From positions 879,933 to 943,932 of the forward strand of contig ML996692.1 of assembly GCA_010356995.1 (NCBI GenBank): a DNA stretch of 64,000 nt, in the 5' to 3' direction. Source of the DNA: Trichodelitschia bisporula (lineage: Eukaryota > Ascomycota > Dothideomycetes > Phaeotrichales > Phaeotrichaceae). The notes beneath the pieces were generated by a model. It made no database searches. It was not told the DNA's origin and worked only from the letters and a program-made list of their open reading frames with translations. Positions 54,721-64,000 of this stretch are shown piece by piece. Position numbers and translations under genes: made by a program. Each line of letters begins with the position of its first letter. The first letter of the stretch is position 1.

Positions 54721-57700
54721 TCTATACCGGCAAGGATTTATTCTAGCAAACTGCCTTGAGTATTGCTATACTGAAGGGGATGGGGCCAGGCCGGCATGAA
54801 GCCGGGATGCTTGGAGAGCACCGGCGTGAGGTATATATCGCTGAGTTTGCGCGGCTGGCTTTCTGCGTTTGGACCATGGTCGCGCTGTAAACCACAACAC
54901 CCTTGAAGAAGCCGTGTCCAATGTGTGAAGTCCCAATCTGCGTGGCCATTCTGCGGCTGTATACATCCTTCCTGAAAGAGGCGATGTTTGGAAGAGCTTC
55001 TGAAAGACGGATAAAGATGAGAATCCGATGTGGACTCGAAACCTAGGTCGGTGATCAGCGCTGGCGCTCAAAGCTCGGAGTACTTACAGTAAGATCAGAA
55101 ACGTTGTCCGGAACTTCTTCCGGTACGCGGATTTCTTCGTGGCCACGTCCGGCACCACCGTCGTCGTATATAGGCCGCCCATTTCGTAGTCCTGTGGTGA
55201 AATTGGGTATAGGATTGTGACGTGTATGTTCATCTCAATGAGGGAATCGGGCGGAACTTGGTTTCCAGGGGCGCGAGCAGGGTGGGGGGAGGCTTTGCCG
55301 GCGCGGCAACTTGGTACTTCTTCGGAATACCCTTCGCCAATTATGTAGGCGGTATAATATTCCGCCTTTTCACCACGGCGAAACGTCTGGTGTTGCTGGG
55401 AACCTAGTCTGGGATTCTTCCGGCGCTGTGGTGATAGTGAAAACTGAAGGAGTCTTCATCCGTCTCTCCTATAGGGTCGGGATCTAGAAGCAGATCGAAG
55501 TCGGTGTTGCCTCCTTCTGGACCTAAAATGACATAAAACATCTGGCGCCGAGACTACGATCGGTGCTGAGCACCTAGCGAAAGTGATTGAGTTCCACCAA
55601 GAGTCCCTCATAATCTAGGAGTTAACCAGAGAGCCGATCGACCGATGTCCAACCACACCCTCAACATTAGCATAATCACAAAGTACATTCATCTTCAAAC
55701 CAAGCTCCACTGCGGACCGGAAGGTTTGAACAGGATGATCAGCAGGACAGGCTAGCAGCGGCTGTTAGCACATCCCCTTTATCGTCGTTCGTTATGGTGA
55801 CTTACCGGGAGAGTGACCTGCTGGTGGTCCTGAACCTCCTCAGCCGCGATGTCGTCGTAAAGCGTTGAACAGGCTGTGCCGCAACTGGCAGTAGTCGATA
55901 TTTTCCTTGAAACTTTTCTGCTGTCTTACCCGGCGCTGTGAAACCTATAGGCCAGACTGCTGCCGGCCGTCGAAGTTGGGAATAAGCGCCCGGAGCCTCT
56001 TCTGCTTCTTGAAGGAGTCTATAGCTTTCTCAGTGTAGCTGATGACACAGGCGACGCGATGGCCGTTCAAGGAGCGCTCATATCAGGCACGGAGGCCACA
56101 CGGGTACCAGTCTCCGACGAGCCTGACGTACTCGTCGACTCTGTCGTGCTTGACCGATTTTCCCGAGCTATACCGTCTGGACAAAGACCACAGCTCGAAT
56201 CATCTTGCTGCTTCTGCTGCTCACTAAGAAGAGTGGCGATTTCGTCCGGCCATATGTATCTCCAGATGCTAGCATGTCTCCTACGCCGTCGTTTGCTAGG
56301 GTGGCTTACTAGAACCGTCTCTTCGACGGACTCAGCAGCAGCTTCGTTGGCCTCGGCCGCAGCGTCTTCCGCAACGGACTTGTGGACGTGCATCTTGATC
56401 TGGACTTTGCGCATCACGCGCCGACCCGCGGCTTTCCCGTGAGGGCGAGTGGCACCAGTGGTCTCCATGGATGAGCCTTTTGACGACATGTTGCTGGTGA
56501 TTGTCAGCAGCTTGGTCGGCGGTTTTTGCTTGGGCATGAGGGGGATATGAACCTCTGGGAAGGTCTTGTCTGTAGATTTGAAAAGGGCCTCTTAAGGTTA
56601 GTGCTGGGATACAAAAAAGACGGATGAGCTTGCCTTATATAGGGGACGAGTTCCCTCTCAAAACCGGCCCGACCTATAGTACGGTACTTGAACTTCTGAT
56701 ATAGGTTCCTCTCGTGCTTCTCTTCGATTATAGCGAGATTCATCGACTCCTTTGATATGGATTTGTAGTATTGAGATAGTGCCTGTCCGACCCAGATCGG
56801 CGCTCAAGATCGAGGTAAAGGGAGGTTGCCTCAGTGAGTCATATCGAAGGAATTTTGAATGATGATGACAGGTGTAGGAGATGGTTGGTTGTTGATGGCA
56901 ATGTCACGGTTCCTCAGCGAGGGCATTCATGAGAACATTCGCAAGCACGGGCACCGGGGAAACATTGCACGCGAAGCACGGACCTGAATTCAGGAGCCAA
57001 GTGTGTGGTATTTTCGGTTTTGAAATTTACTATACACCGGCCTCAGCCAGTTTCTATCCATATTGCCAAAGTAGTTGTTGTCTTAAGTGAGTTGAGATGA
57101 GAAGTCACAGGCGTGAATAGATGAGCATCAAGAGGTGAGGTTGAAGTTGAGACGGCGGCAAGGCGGAAGCCAAACATCAGCCACAACCTTGGCAGCCTTG
57201 GCAACATCTGCGGATTTGGCCACAGTCGACAGTCAGCAAGTCCAACACCAAACGCTTCACAGCACTTCACAACTCCAAATATAGAGCAGTTGATCTTATC
57301 TTCTTTATCGCGACTTTCTGTCATGCTTCTGTCGCGTGCCATATCCTCCGGCGCCTGGTGGTGCAACCTTCTCCACACCGAGAACCGTTCTGCACGAACG
57401 CCGCTTGCGTAGCTGCATCTTGACGTTGCATCGCCTTGCCCCCAATTCCAACCTCCTCCAACAAACAAGCTTATCCCCGCCCAAGCTTATCAACACCCTG
57501 GGCAATAGAGTAGGATCGTCAATCGCATATCTCCGAAATGCCTATCAAGCGCTCCCGCCTTAGCCAAAACCACCTGCCCGATCAAAGCTTCGTCCGATGC
57601 ACATTTCGGTCCTGTTTCCCTCCGCATCCGGTATTTCTGCCGCTTCAGTGACCCTAGCCCGCGGCCCTGACCAACAACATCACTGGAGTGGCCATTCTCA

Positions 57701-57935
57701 CTGTCGCGCCGGTGTTTTTCGAGAATCCTTCGTTGATGTGGGGGCAATCGGCGCACCCGGTTTAGGCCTGCCATCCACGCGGCGAAACCCGCAGTGTCGA
57801 TCTGGGATCGCCCCGTCGCACCGGCATATCATGGTCGTCGCACCCGGATTCTGGACACGCGATGCATTTAACCCCGCAGCGCGTTTTGTGATCCCCCTCC
57901 GCTGTGAGCCTGCTGGGTTTTGAACTCAACTTTCA
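54721..57935. other. Decayed coding remnants, families not recognised
   Basis: Short minus-strand pieces read like protein, in several frames. At about 55080-55200 there is a Lys-rich piece (VVPDVATKKSAYRKKFRTTF). At about 55660-55760 there is TFRSAVELGLKMNVLCDYAN, and at about 55950-56040 SYTEKAIDSFKKQKRLRAL. At 56067-56537 an open Ser/Ala-rich frame follows, and at about 56650-56745 NLAIIEEKHERNLYQKFKYR. Donor- and acceptor-like sites occur between some of them. I cannot name a family or defend one gene model. The last few hundred bases are the promoter and leader of the nucleoside transporter. Confidence 0.45.
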
Positions 57936-59985
57936 ATGTCCCACATGGCACATACCAGCCCTGATCAGCCGGCTGCGGCTCCGATCCAGGAACCGACTTC
58001 GGTTTCGGGACACCATGAGCACGCGACGACGCCGACCGAGCATGTCGCAGATCCAGTTCAGCAGCGCCGAAATGACGCCATTGTGGATGAGAAGGTGCCG
58101 GATGAGAAGCACGACATCACTAGCCATTCCACCACGTATCGGCCTCAGAATCGCGACGATGGGCTGGAGGAGAAGCCAGCGTTTTCGTACATCAATCCTA
58201 ATGACAGCGAGAAGGGCGTCGGCGAGGTCAGCGACCCGGATGAAAAGCCCGGGAAGCGGGCCAAGGCAATGGGATGGCTCAAACGCCATCGCGGTCTCAT
58301 CCATCTAGCTCTCTTCATCGTCGCAACCGGGTAAGCCCCCTCCCCACCCTTCGCGCACAAAAACTCACAACCCCACAGCTGGTGGATAGCCGGCCTGGTC
58401 CTGCACCGCAAAGACAAGCCCTGGCTCGTCCCCTTCATCATCTGGCTTGCCTTCGTGCTGCGCCTGTTCTTCTGGCACGTCCCCATCTCCATCATCACCC
58501 GCCCCATGCACTGGATCTGGACCAACACCGCCGTGCGCTTCGTCGCCCTGATCCCACACAACATGCGCACGCCCCTGGGCGCCGTCTTCGTCGTCGCCGT
58601 CATGCTCGCCGGCAGCATGGGCAGCAAGCCCGTGGGCGACAACTCGCGCGGCAACCGCGCCATCAGCCTCCTGGGCCTCGCGATCCTGCTCTTCGCGCTG
58701 TGGGCCACGAGCCGCAACCGGAAGCGCGTCGTTTGGCACACGGTCATCGTGGGCATGCTGTGCCAGTTCATCGTTGGGCTCTTCGTGCTGCGCACCAAGG
58801 CGGGTAACGACATCTTCAACTGGATCTCGTTTCTGTGTCTCAAGCTCCTGGGGTCCGCGAACGCGGGTACCGCTTTCCTAACCAGTGCCGATGTGCCAAA
58901 TCTCGGTTGGTTCTTGGTCGGCGTGCTCCCGCCCATTATCTTCTTCGTTGCCTTTGTGCAGGTGCTGTACCACTACGGCGTGCTGCAATGGGTCATCATC
59001 AAGTTCGCCGTTTTCTTCCACTGGGCCCTGCGCGTCTCGGGCGCGGAGTCGGTGGTCGCTTCCGCATCGCCCTTTATCGGGCAGGGCGAGAGCGCCTTCC
59101 TGATCCGCCCCTTTGTCCCGCACCTTAGTTCCGCCGAGCTACACCAGGTCATGTGCTCTGGGTTCGCGACGATCGCGGGGAGCGTGCTGGTCGCATATAT
59201 CAAGCTGGGCATCGACGGGCGCGCGCTCATTTCCAGCTGCGTCATGAGCATCCCCGCCAGCCTAGCCGTTAGCAAACTGCGCTACCCCGAGACAGAGGAG
59301 ACGCTCACGGCAGGCCGCGTCGTCATCCCCGAGGACGACAGCGAGGAGAAGCACGGCAACGCGCTGCACGCTTTTGCCAACGGTGCGTTATCCCCCCCTA
59401 TCCCCCTAACATTCACCGGCTAACGGGTGGGCGGCAGGCGCCTGGCTGGGCCTCAAAATTGCGGGCATGATCCTGGCGACGCTGCTCTGCATCATCGCGC
59501 TCGTGTCCCTGATCGACCAGATACTTACCTGGTGGGGCGGCTACCTGTCCATCCCGCACCTGACCCTCGCCCAGATCCTGGGGTACATATTCTACCCCGT
59601 GTCCTTCCTGCTGGGCGTGCCGCGGGTCAACAACGACATTGCGCTCGTGGCAAGGCTCATTGGGCTCAAGGTCATTGCGAATGAGTTTGTGGCATACGCT
59701 GCGCTGCAGAGTCCGGAGTATGCGGGGTTGAGTCCGCGGAGCAGGATCATTGCGACGTATTCCCTGTGTGGGTTTGGGAATTTGGGTTCTTTGGGGACGC
59801 AGATTGGGGTTTTGAGTCAGATTTCTCCCGGCAGGAGTAGGGATGTTGCGAAACTGGCGGCGAGTGCGCTGATGAGTGGCATTTTGAGCACGTTGAGCAG
59901 TGCGGCGGTGGCGGGGATGTTGGTTACGGATGAGGGGACGAATGCCATTGGGCTAGTGCACACTAACGGGACGACGACAGCGTAA
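57936..59985 (+). CDS. Concentrative nucleoside transporter (CNT)
   Basis: Three exons (57936-58330, 58379-59382, 59438-59985) flank introns of 48 and 55 nt and give 648 residues. About 125 hydrophilic cytosolic residues precede the first helix. The CNT/NupC core is clear: ASASPFIGQGESAFLIRPFV, MCSGFATIAGSVLVAYIKLG, VPRVNNDIALVARLIGLKV, ANEFVAYAAL and YSLCGFGNLGSLGTQIG. The G-Q-G-E-S and NEFVAY-type motifs line the nucleoside and cation sites. The protein should import nucleosides across the plasma membrane, driven by protons or sodium. Both introns interrupt coding between conserved blocks, and the joins (VATGWWIAGL and FANGAWLGLK) are smooth. Confidence 0.94.
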
Positions 59986-60347
59986 TCGGCCAGAAGTGTG
60001 CGTTTTCTCGTAGTTAGTTCTGGGGCTGGAATGCCAGACATGCGGCCGGGGACATCGAAGTCTAGATAGGGGGTAGATAAAACTACGACCACTTTATGCA
60101 CCGAAACGACCTTGATGAGCTCGCAAAAAGCTCCCACCTGCATTACAAAGCTACGTACCATAACCTACCTACCGCCCCTGCCGCCCCTACCACCCCTACT
60201 GCCCAACTCAAGGCATCAGCCGAGTATACTCGAAGGGTATCAACGCAAAAACCGCCCGCCCGAAGCCAGCCCAGGACCACCAATGCACCCGAACCTAAAC
60301 CCAAGCACCCACCATTACCCTTCCATCTCCCCCCTCAAACCCATCAA
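59986..60347. other. Convergent intergenic, nothing recognised
   Basis: This holds the 3' ends of the transporter (plus) and the disordered protein gene (minus). Confidence 0.5.
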
Positions 60348-61775
60348 CTAAAACGCAACACCAACCTCCTTCCCCACCCCCCCCATCCCGACCCCAGAAC
60401 TAACAACCGTATCCACACTCCCCCTCCCAATAACCGGCCTCACCCTCCTCAACCTCCCCTTCAACACCGCATCCACGCTCACCCGCCCCTCATACGGACT
60501 AACCGGACTCCCCACCGTCGTCGCCCTCGTCCCCTCACTCGAACTCCTAACACTACTCCCCTCACTCCCCACCGTCGTCGGCGTCGCACTGCGCGTCAAC
60601 CCCGGCATCGGCGGACTCGGCGCGCGCCCTCCCTCGTGTCCAGGGCCGGGCGTCGCGGGCCCCGGCGTCGGCGGCCCAGACATGCTAACGCTCATACTCC
60701 GCCTCAACCACCCCGCCAGCCTTGCGCGCATCGTCGGGGCTTCGGGCATATCCTCCCAACTCGCGCGCCCCTCCTCCTCATCCCGGACAAACCGCGCCCG
60801 GCCCTCCTCCCGCGCCACACTAAACGCGCTCCCTATATCGCTCAGCGTCTCACCGCGGGCACGTAGCTTCAACCCCGGCGCCACGGCGGGGACGTGCGTT
60901 GGCGACGTGGGTGCGGCACTGCGGCGCAGGGCGGAGCGGCGCCGCTCTTCGACGATGGTATTTAGTTCGCGGATGGCGGATTCAATCGGGTCGGGTGCGC
61001 CCCGGTCGGAGGAGGAGGAGGTGGTTAGGGTCAGGCTGCGCCGCAGGGAGGGCAGGCGCGCGGGTGTGCCGGTGGTGGTGCTTCGTGCGCGCGTGGCGCT
61101 GGTGAGCGGGGAGGGCGAGCGGAGGCGCGGGGGGAGGGTGCTGCTGCTGGGTGTAGGGCGGTGCGTAAGCGGCGGCGAGAAAGCGCGGTCCGTCGAGGGA
61201 CGTTCCGCGGAGGGACGCTGCGGTACGGCATCGCGTGTGCGAGCCGGAAGGTCTTCAGACCGACGTGGCGCATCCTGCAACGTCGGGCCCGGGCCATTGT
61301 CCTCGAAGCCCGCGGTATCCCCCGCCCCGCCCTCCAACGCGCGCAGATCAAACGTATACGTCGAGACGGGCTTGCGGCGGACGCGGAAGGTCTCGCCATC
61401 GGTGGTGGCGCGGCGGAGGAGCGCGGCGGGAGGGGGGCGGACGCGCGAGTCGTTGTCTATGGCGAAGGAGTCGAAGTCCGGCAAAGGGGAGAGGCGGCCT
61501 GAAGGGAGGTAGATGCTTAGCTCGAGGGGCCGGAAACTGGCTCGGCGGGCGGGGAGGGGTTCGGTGACGCGGCGGAAGTTGGTGGGGGCGGAGATGCTGG
61601 GGCGCGCTGTGGAGGGGCGGGGGCGGGTGAGGAAGGTTAGGCTTGAGGAGCGGGAGGTGCGGGATGGGTTGGTGAACCAAGGGGTGGAGTGGCGGGAGAA
61701 GGTGGTGTCGGGTTGGGGGATGGGGTGGGTAGGGAAGGTGGGTTGTTGGATGGGGAGGGGCTGGTCGAAGACCAT
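60348..61775 (-). CDS. Disordered conserved fungal protein
   Basis: A 475-residue frame runs from the ATG at 61775. Most of it is Ser/Pro/Arg/Thr-rich and disordered. It has one conserved-looking block, SFRPLELSIYLPSGRLSPLP at about 79-98. From memory, ascomycete proteins of unknown function share this PLELSIYLPxxRLSPLPDF motif. A short helical piece, DPIESAIRELNTIVEERRRS, follows near residue 265, and a basic Trp-containing helix (MRARLAGWLRRSMS) near 362. An intron acceptor with a CTAAC branch site and CACAG sits just upstream (exon edge at 61795, in frame with NERGISMV). A first coding exon upstream is therefore likely, and the N-terminus given here may be incomplete. GC content is high. 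Confidence 0.72.
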   Translation of the reverse strand: MVFDQPLPIQQPTFPTHPIPQPDTTFSRHSTPWFTNPSRTSRSSSLTFLTRPRPSTARPSISAPTNFRRVTEPLPARRASFRPLELSIYLPSGRLSPLPDFDSFAIDNDSRVRPPPAALLRRATTDGETFRVRRKPVSTYTFDLRALEGGAGDTAGFEDNGPGPTLQDAPRRSEDLPARTRDAVPQRPSAERPSTDRAFSPPLTHRPTPSSSTLPPRLRSPSPLTSATRARSTTTGTPARLPSLRRSLTLTTSSSSDRGAPDPIESAIRELNTIVEERRRSALRRSAAPTSPTHVPAVAPGLKLRARGETLSDIGSAFSVAREEGRARFVRDEEEGRASWEDMPEAPTMRARLAGWLRRSMSVSMSGPPTPGPATPGPGHEGGRAPSPPMPGLTRSATPTTVGSEGSSVRSSSEGTRATTVGSPVSPYEGRVSVDAVLKGRLRRVRPVIGRGSVDTVVSSGVGMGGVGKEVGVAF

Positions 61776-62220
61776 TGATATGCCGCGTTCGTTGCCTGTG
61801 GAGCGTGTTAGTGAGGGTGGACGATGTGAGTTTGAGCGAGGTGCAGTGTGGAGGGATAGTTGGACTCGGACAATGCTGCACAAGGCAGAGGACGGTACGA
61901 CATTGACAGGTATCGGGGAGCAGGTTCCCGATTGTGTAATGCACAGCCTTCTGCCGTTGAAGCCGTAGCATCAAGCGCCGAACCCGACGAGGCTGTGTAT
62001 TCCAATCGGAAGATAAAAAAGCACAGAAGAAGCAGAGCGGAGCGCGTAATGACGATGCAAGAAACATAAAATCAACATCGATCTTCCATACCTCCATGTC
62101 CAAATGCCTCCTCATCGTCTCCATACTCTTTCGGTGCACAGCACCTTAACGGCGAAAGCGGCGAGTCCAGCCAGGAGCGCTTTGGGCCCGCAGGAGTGTT
62201 CTGATTATTATATTCCATGG

Positions 62221-62256
62221 TTGCGATGGTTGCGATGGTTGCGATGGTTGCGATGG
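62221..62256. repeat. Four copies of a 9-nt unit
   Basis: TTGCGATGG is repeated exactly four times in tandem. Confidence 0.9.
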
Positions 62257-62537
62257 TGATGTTTGGGTGTGTCGTTCGTCTCAACAGTTCAGCCTTTCCA
62301 TGCTCTTTCTTCCGATAACAAAAGCTGCAATGACGACGGTCTCTCCAGATTAAAGCTCAAGGGAAAATAGCGATTAGACGGCAGGACCAGCTTCCAGAGC
62401 TCAGCAGGTTCGATAAAATACGTCAACTCGCCCCAGGCGGTCGGAATGCGCAAACGATTATCGCAAACGTGAGAGAGGTCGTGAAGTGGCAACCAACGAC
62501 CAAAAAACACAGTCGAAGGAAGAACAAAAAAAGCGGA

Positions 62538-62585
62538 GAGAGAGGACGAGAGAGGACGAGAGAGGAAGAGATAGGAGAGAGGACG
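62538..62585. repeat. GA-rich 10-nt tandem repeat
   Basis: GAGAGAGGAC recurs with drift across about 48 bases. Confidence 0.7.
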
Positions 62586-64000
62586 ACAACTCCTCTTCGT
62601 AGGGAAAACAGCTGCATACAAAGCGGGGCGGCAAACCCATCCATCGAAGACCAGAAACAGCCTCTCCCCTCCCCCCGCCGCCCAAAGGGCGTCGTCAACG
62701 TCTCACGCCTAGCCCATTTCCCCACGCGCCCAATAGCGCGCCCCGACGGCGCCGCGAGCGCTTGGGGCCCGCAGATCCGGCCGCAGGCCAGTGCCGACCG
62801 TCCACGCGGGCTCCGCTGGGAGGGAGTGTGGTCGGGAGGGGTACGGATGGACTGTTTGGTGGTGGAGAGGGCGCGAGAGGCGTGCCGGGCTTGACCCCGC
62901 GCAGGGCTCGGCGTTAGAGGACTGGCCAGATACGCGCCGCCATTGGGCCCGGGGCCGCCGCGCTCAAACACACCCCGCCCACTGCTGGCATGCCAGGCAC
63001 GGAGAGGGATTGGGGATACGGATATGGGGTGCGTTGCTTGGGGGGTGTGGGTGTGGCTGCGACGGGAGTGATGCTGGAAAGAGTTGGGATGGGGAAGTTT
63101 GCGTCGTGGAGGAGAGAGAGATGTGGAGAAACAGCGAGAAGAGACGGAGGTTCGTGAGGGGGAAGGGACCGGCTCTTTGCGGGGGGGACGTCATGATCGT
63201 TCCCTTTGATAGCGATAGGCACTGCGGAGAGTTTGTGCCTGCATGACACCAGGCCCGATTGACGACGACCATCGCTGCGAGCTGCGAAATCGGCCAGACG
63301 CAGGCCGATGAATTGCAAATCGCGCACGCACTTTGCTGCACGTCGTCAATGGCCCCAAAGACAAGCCTCGTCAGTCCCCGCGCTACACTACTATCCTACC
63401 CAATTTACTCCATCTGATCTGACATGGCTCCTCTCAACCCGCGAGATACCTGCCGCCCACACGCTGGCTCGAACATGCCTCAGCCGCGCCATGTCATCGT
63501 CGACATGTCACCGTCGCATCGTGCAGCCGCTCCCATCGCTTCCGTCGAGCCGAAGGAAAGAGAAAAAAAGAGGCTGCATCGCCTGCCGACCGCGCAAGGC
63601 CGAGATGGCCATCTTCTGCACCTCATTGGCAGACCAGCCAAATACCGTACAACCCCCCCGGCCCATCTCACTCTCTCTCCAACACTCCCCCTTTCAATGA
63701 ACCACTCGGACCACGACAGTCATCCAGAAGCCGACGGACAAGCTCTCCTCTTGCAAGAAACAAAACAGCAATCTGCAGTTCTAGTCTTCTCTAACCCTTC
63801 TGTGCTCTCCTCTAAAACACATCTGACATTCTCTGCTACGGCCCGTCCCATCCCTGCTATCTCCCCCCGCATGTCGCAAGGCCTTGTGCCAGGCCACAGA
63901 GGCTTGGATACCGTAAATGCAGGTCTGGAGCATGCACCTACGCACAGACACACACCCACTGCTGCTCGTGCTCGCAAGGTGGAATTCAAATAGCTGCAAG

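Larger units (their letters stand above)
61776..64000. other. No firm gene in the last 2.2 kb
   Basis: The left part is the likely first exon/intron and leader of the disordered protein gene. After it come a 9-nt and a 10-nt simple repeat. A plus-strand frame from an ATG at 63424 to 63993 (189 codons, MAPLNPRDTCRPH) has no domain and leader-like composition, so I leave it uncalled. Confidence 0.45.

Noticed and set aside
52024-57935. Retroelement or DNA transposon as the source of the decayed region
   Set aside because: I found no reverse transcriptase, integrase or transposase motif, no terminal repeats and no target-site duplication by eye. The only identifiable piece is host-like (GCN2-type kinase).
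60096-60866. 256-codon Pro/His/Arg-rich plus-strand frame
   Set aside because: It is the antisense shadow of the Ser/Pro-rich minus-strand gene and has an artificial repeat-like composition.
63424-63993. 189-codon plus-strand frame near the window end
   Set aside because: It has an ATG but no domain, and its composition looks like an untranslated leader; it might instead be the leader of a gene beyond the window.

Overview
The window is nuclear DNA of a filamentous ascomycete (Pezizomycotina; the gene set fits Dothideomycetes or a related class, but the sequence does not settle the order). The grounds are many short introns (about 43-125 nt, GT..AG, often with a CTAAC or CTGAC branch site), long pyrimidine-rich 5' leaders, a tRNA-Phe with an intron next to the anticodon, and families typical of moulds: Mdm12, Clr2, a TmpA-like flavoprotein, a UPF0658 Golgi protein and an S33 tripeptidyl aminopeptidase. 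No rRNA, CRISPR array, insertion sequence, intact transposon or retroelement was seen.

Layout. 1-19.3 kb is gene-poor. It holds a small conserved protein at 1.4-1.8 kb (minus), a 53-residue Cys-rich protein at 10.7 kb (plus) behind a TATA box and a long CT-rich leader, and mdm12 at 15.1-16.5 kb (plus). 19.3-25.3 kb carries a conserved unknown protein, the tRNA-Phe, a GFA/CENP-V protein and a PLAC8 protein. 25.5-52 kb is dense and almost all on the minus strand: SDR oxidoreductase, mitochondrial PDK-type kinase, I9 proteinase inhibitor, a long coiled-coil protein, Clr2-type silencing factor, S33 peptidase, Mpv17/Sym1-like protein, UPF0658 Golgi protein, TmpA-like flavoprotein and amidase. A Ser-rich single-pass membrane protein and a decayed adenylate-forming enzyme lie there on the plus strand. 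52-58 kb is a mosaic of decayed coding fragments, including a GCN2-like kinase piece, plus one orphan proline-rich gene with a good promoter. 58-62 kb has a concentrative nucleoside transporter (plus) and a disordered conserved fungal protein (minus). The last 2 kb shows nothing firm.

Most genes look like independent housekeeping loci. The pair most likely to have worked together is the TmpA-like flavoprotein and the dead adenylating enzyme that diverges from it. Mdm12 (ER-mitochondria lipid transfer), the PDK-type kinase and the Mpv17-like protein all act at mitochondria but are dispersed.

The most unusual structure is in the S33 peptidase gene. Its 5' end carries a tandem duplication of an exon-intron-exon unit, with two 46-nt sister introns flanking a 153-nt in-frame exon that could be skipped without a frameshift. 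Spliced models were built by hand from reading frame, splice consensus and family fit; none is backed by transcript data here.
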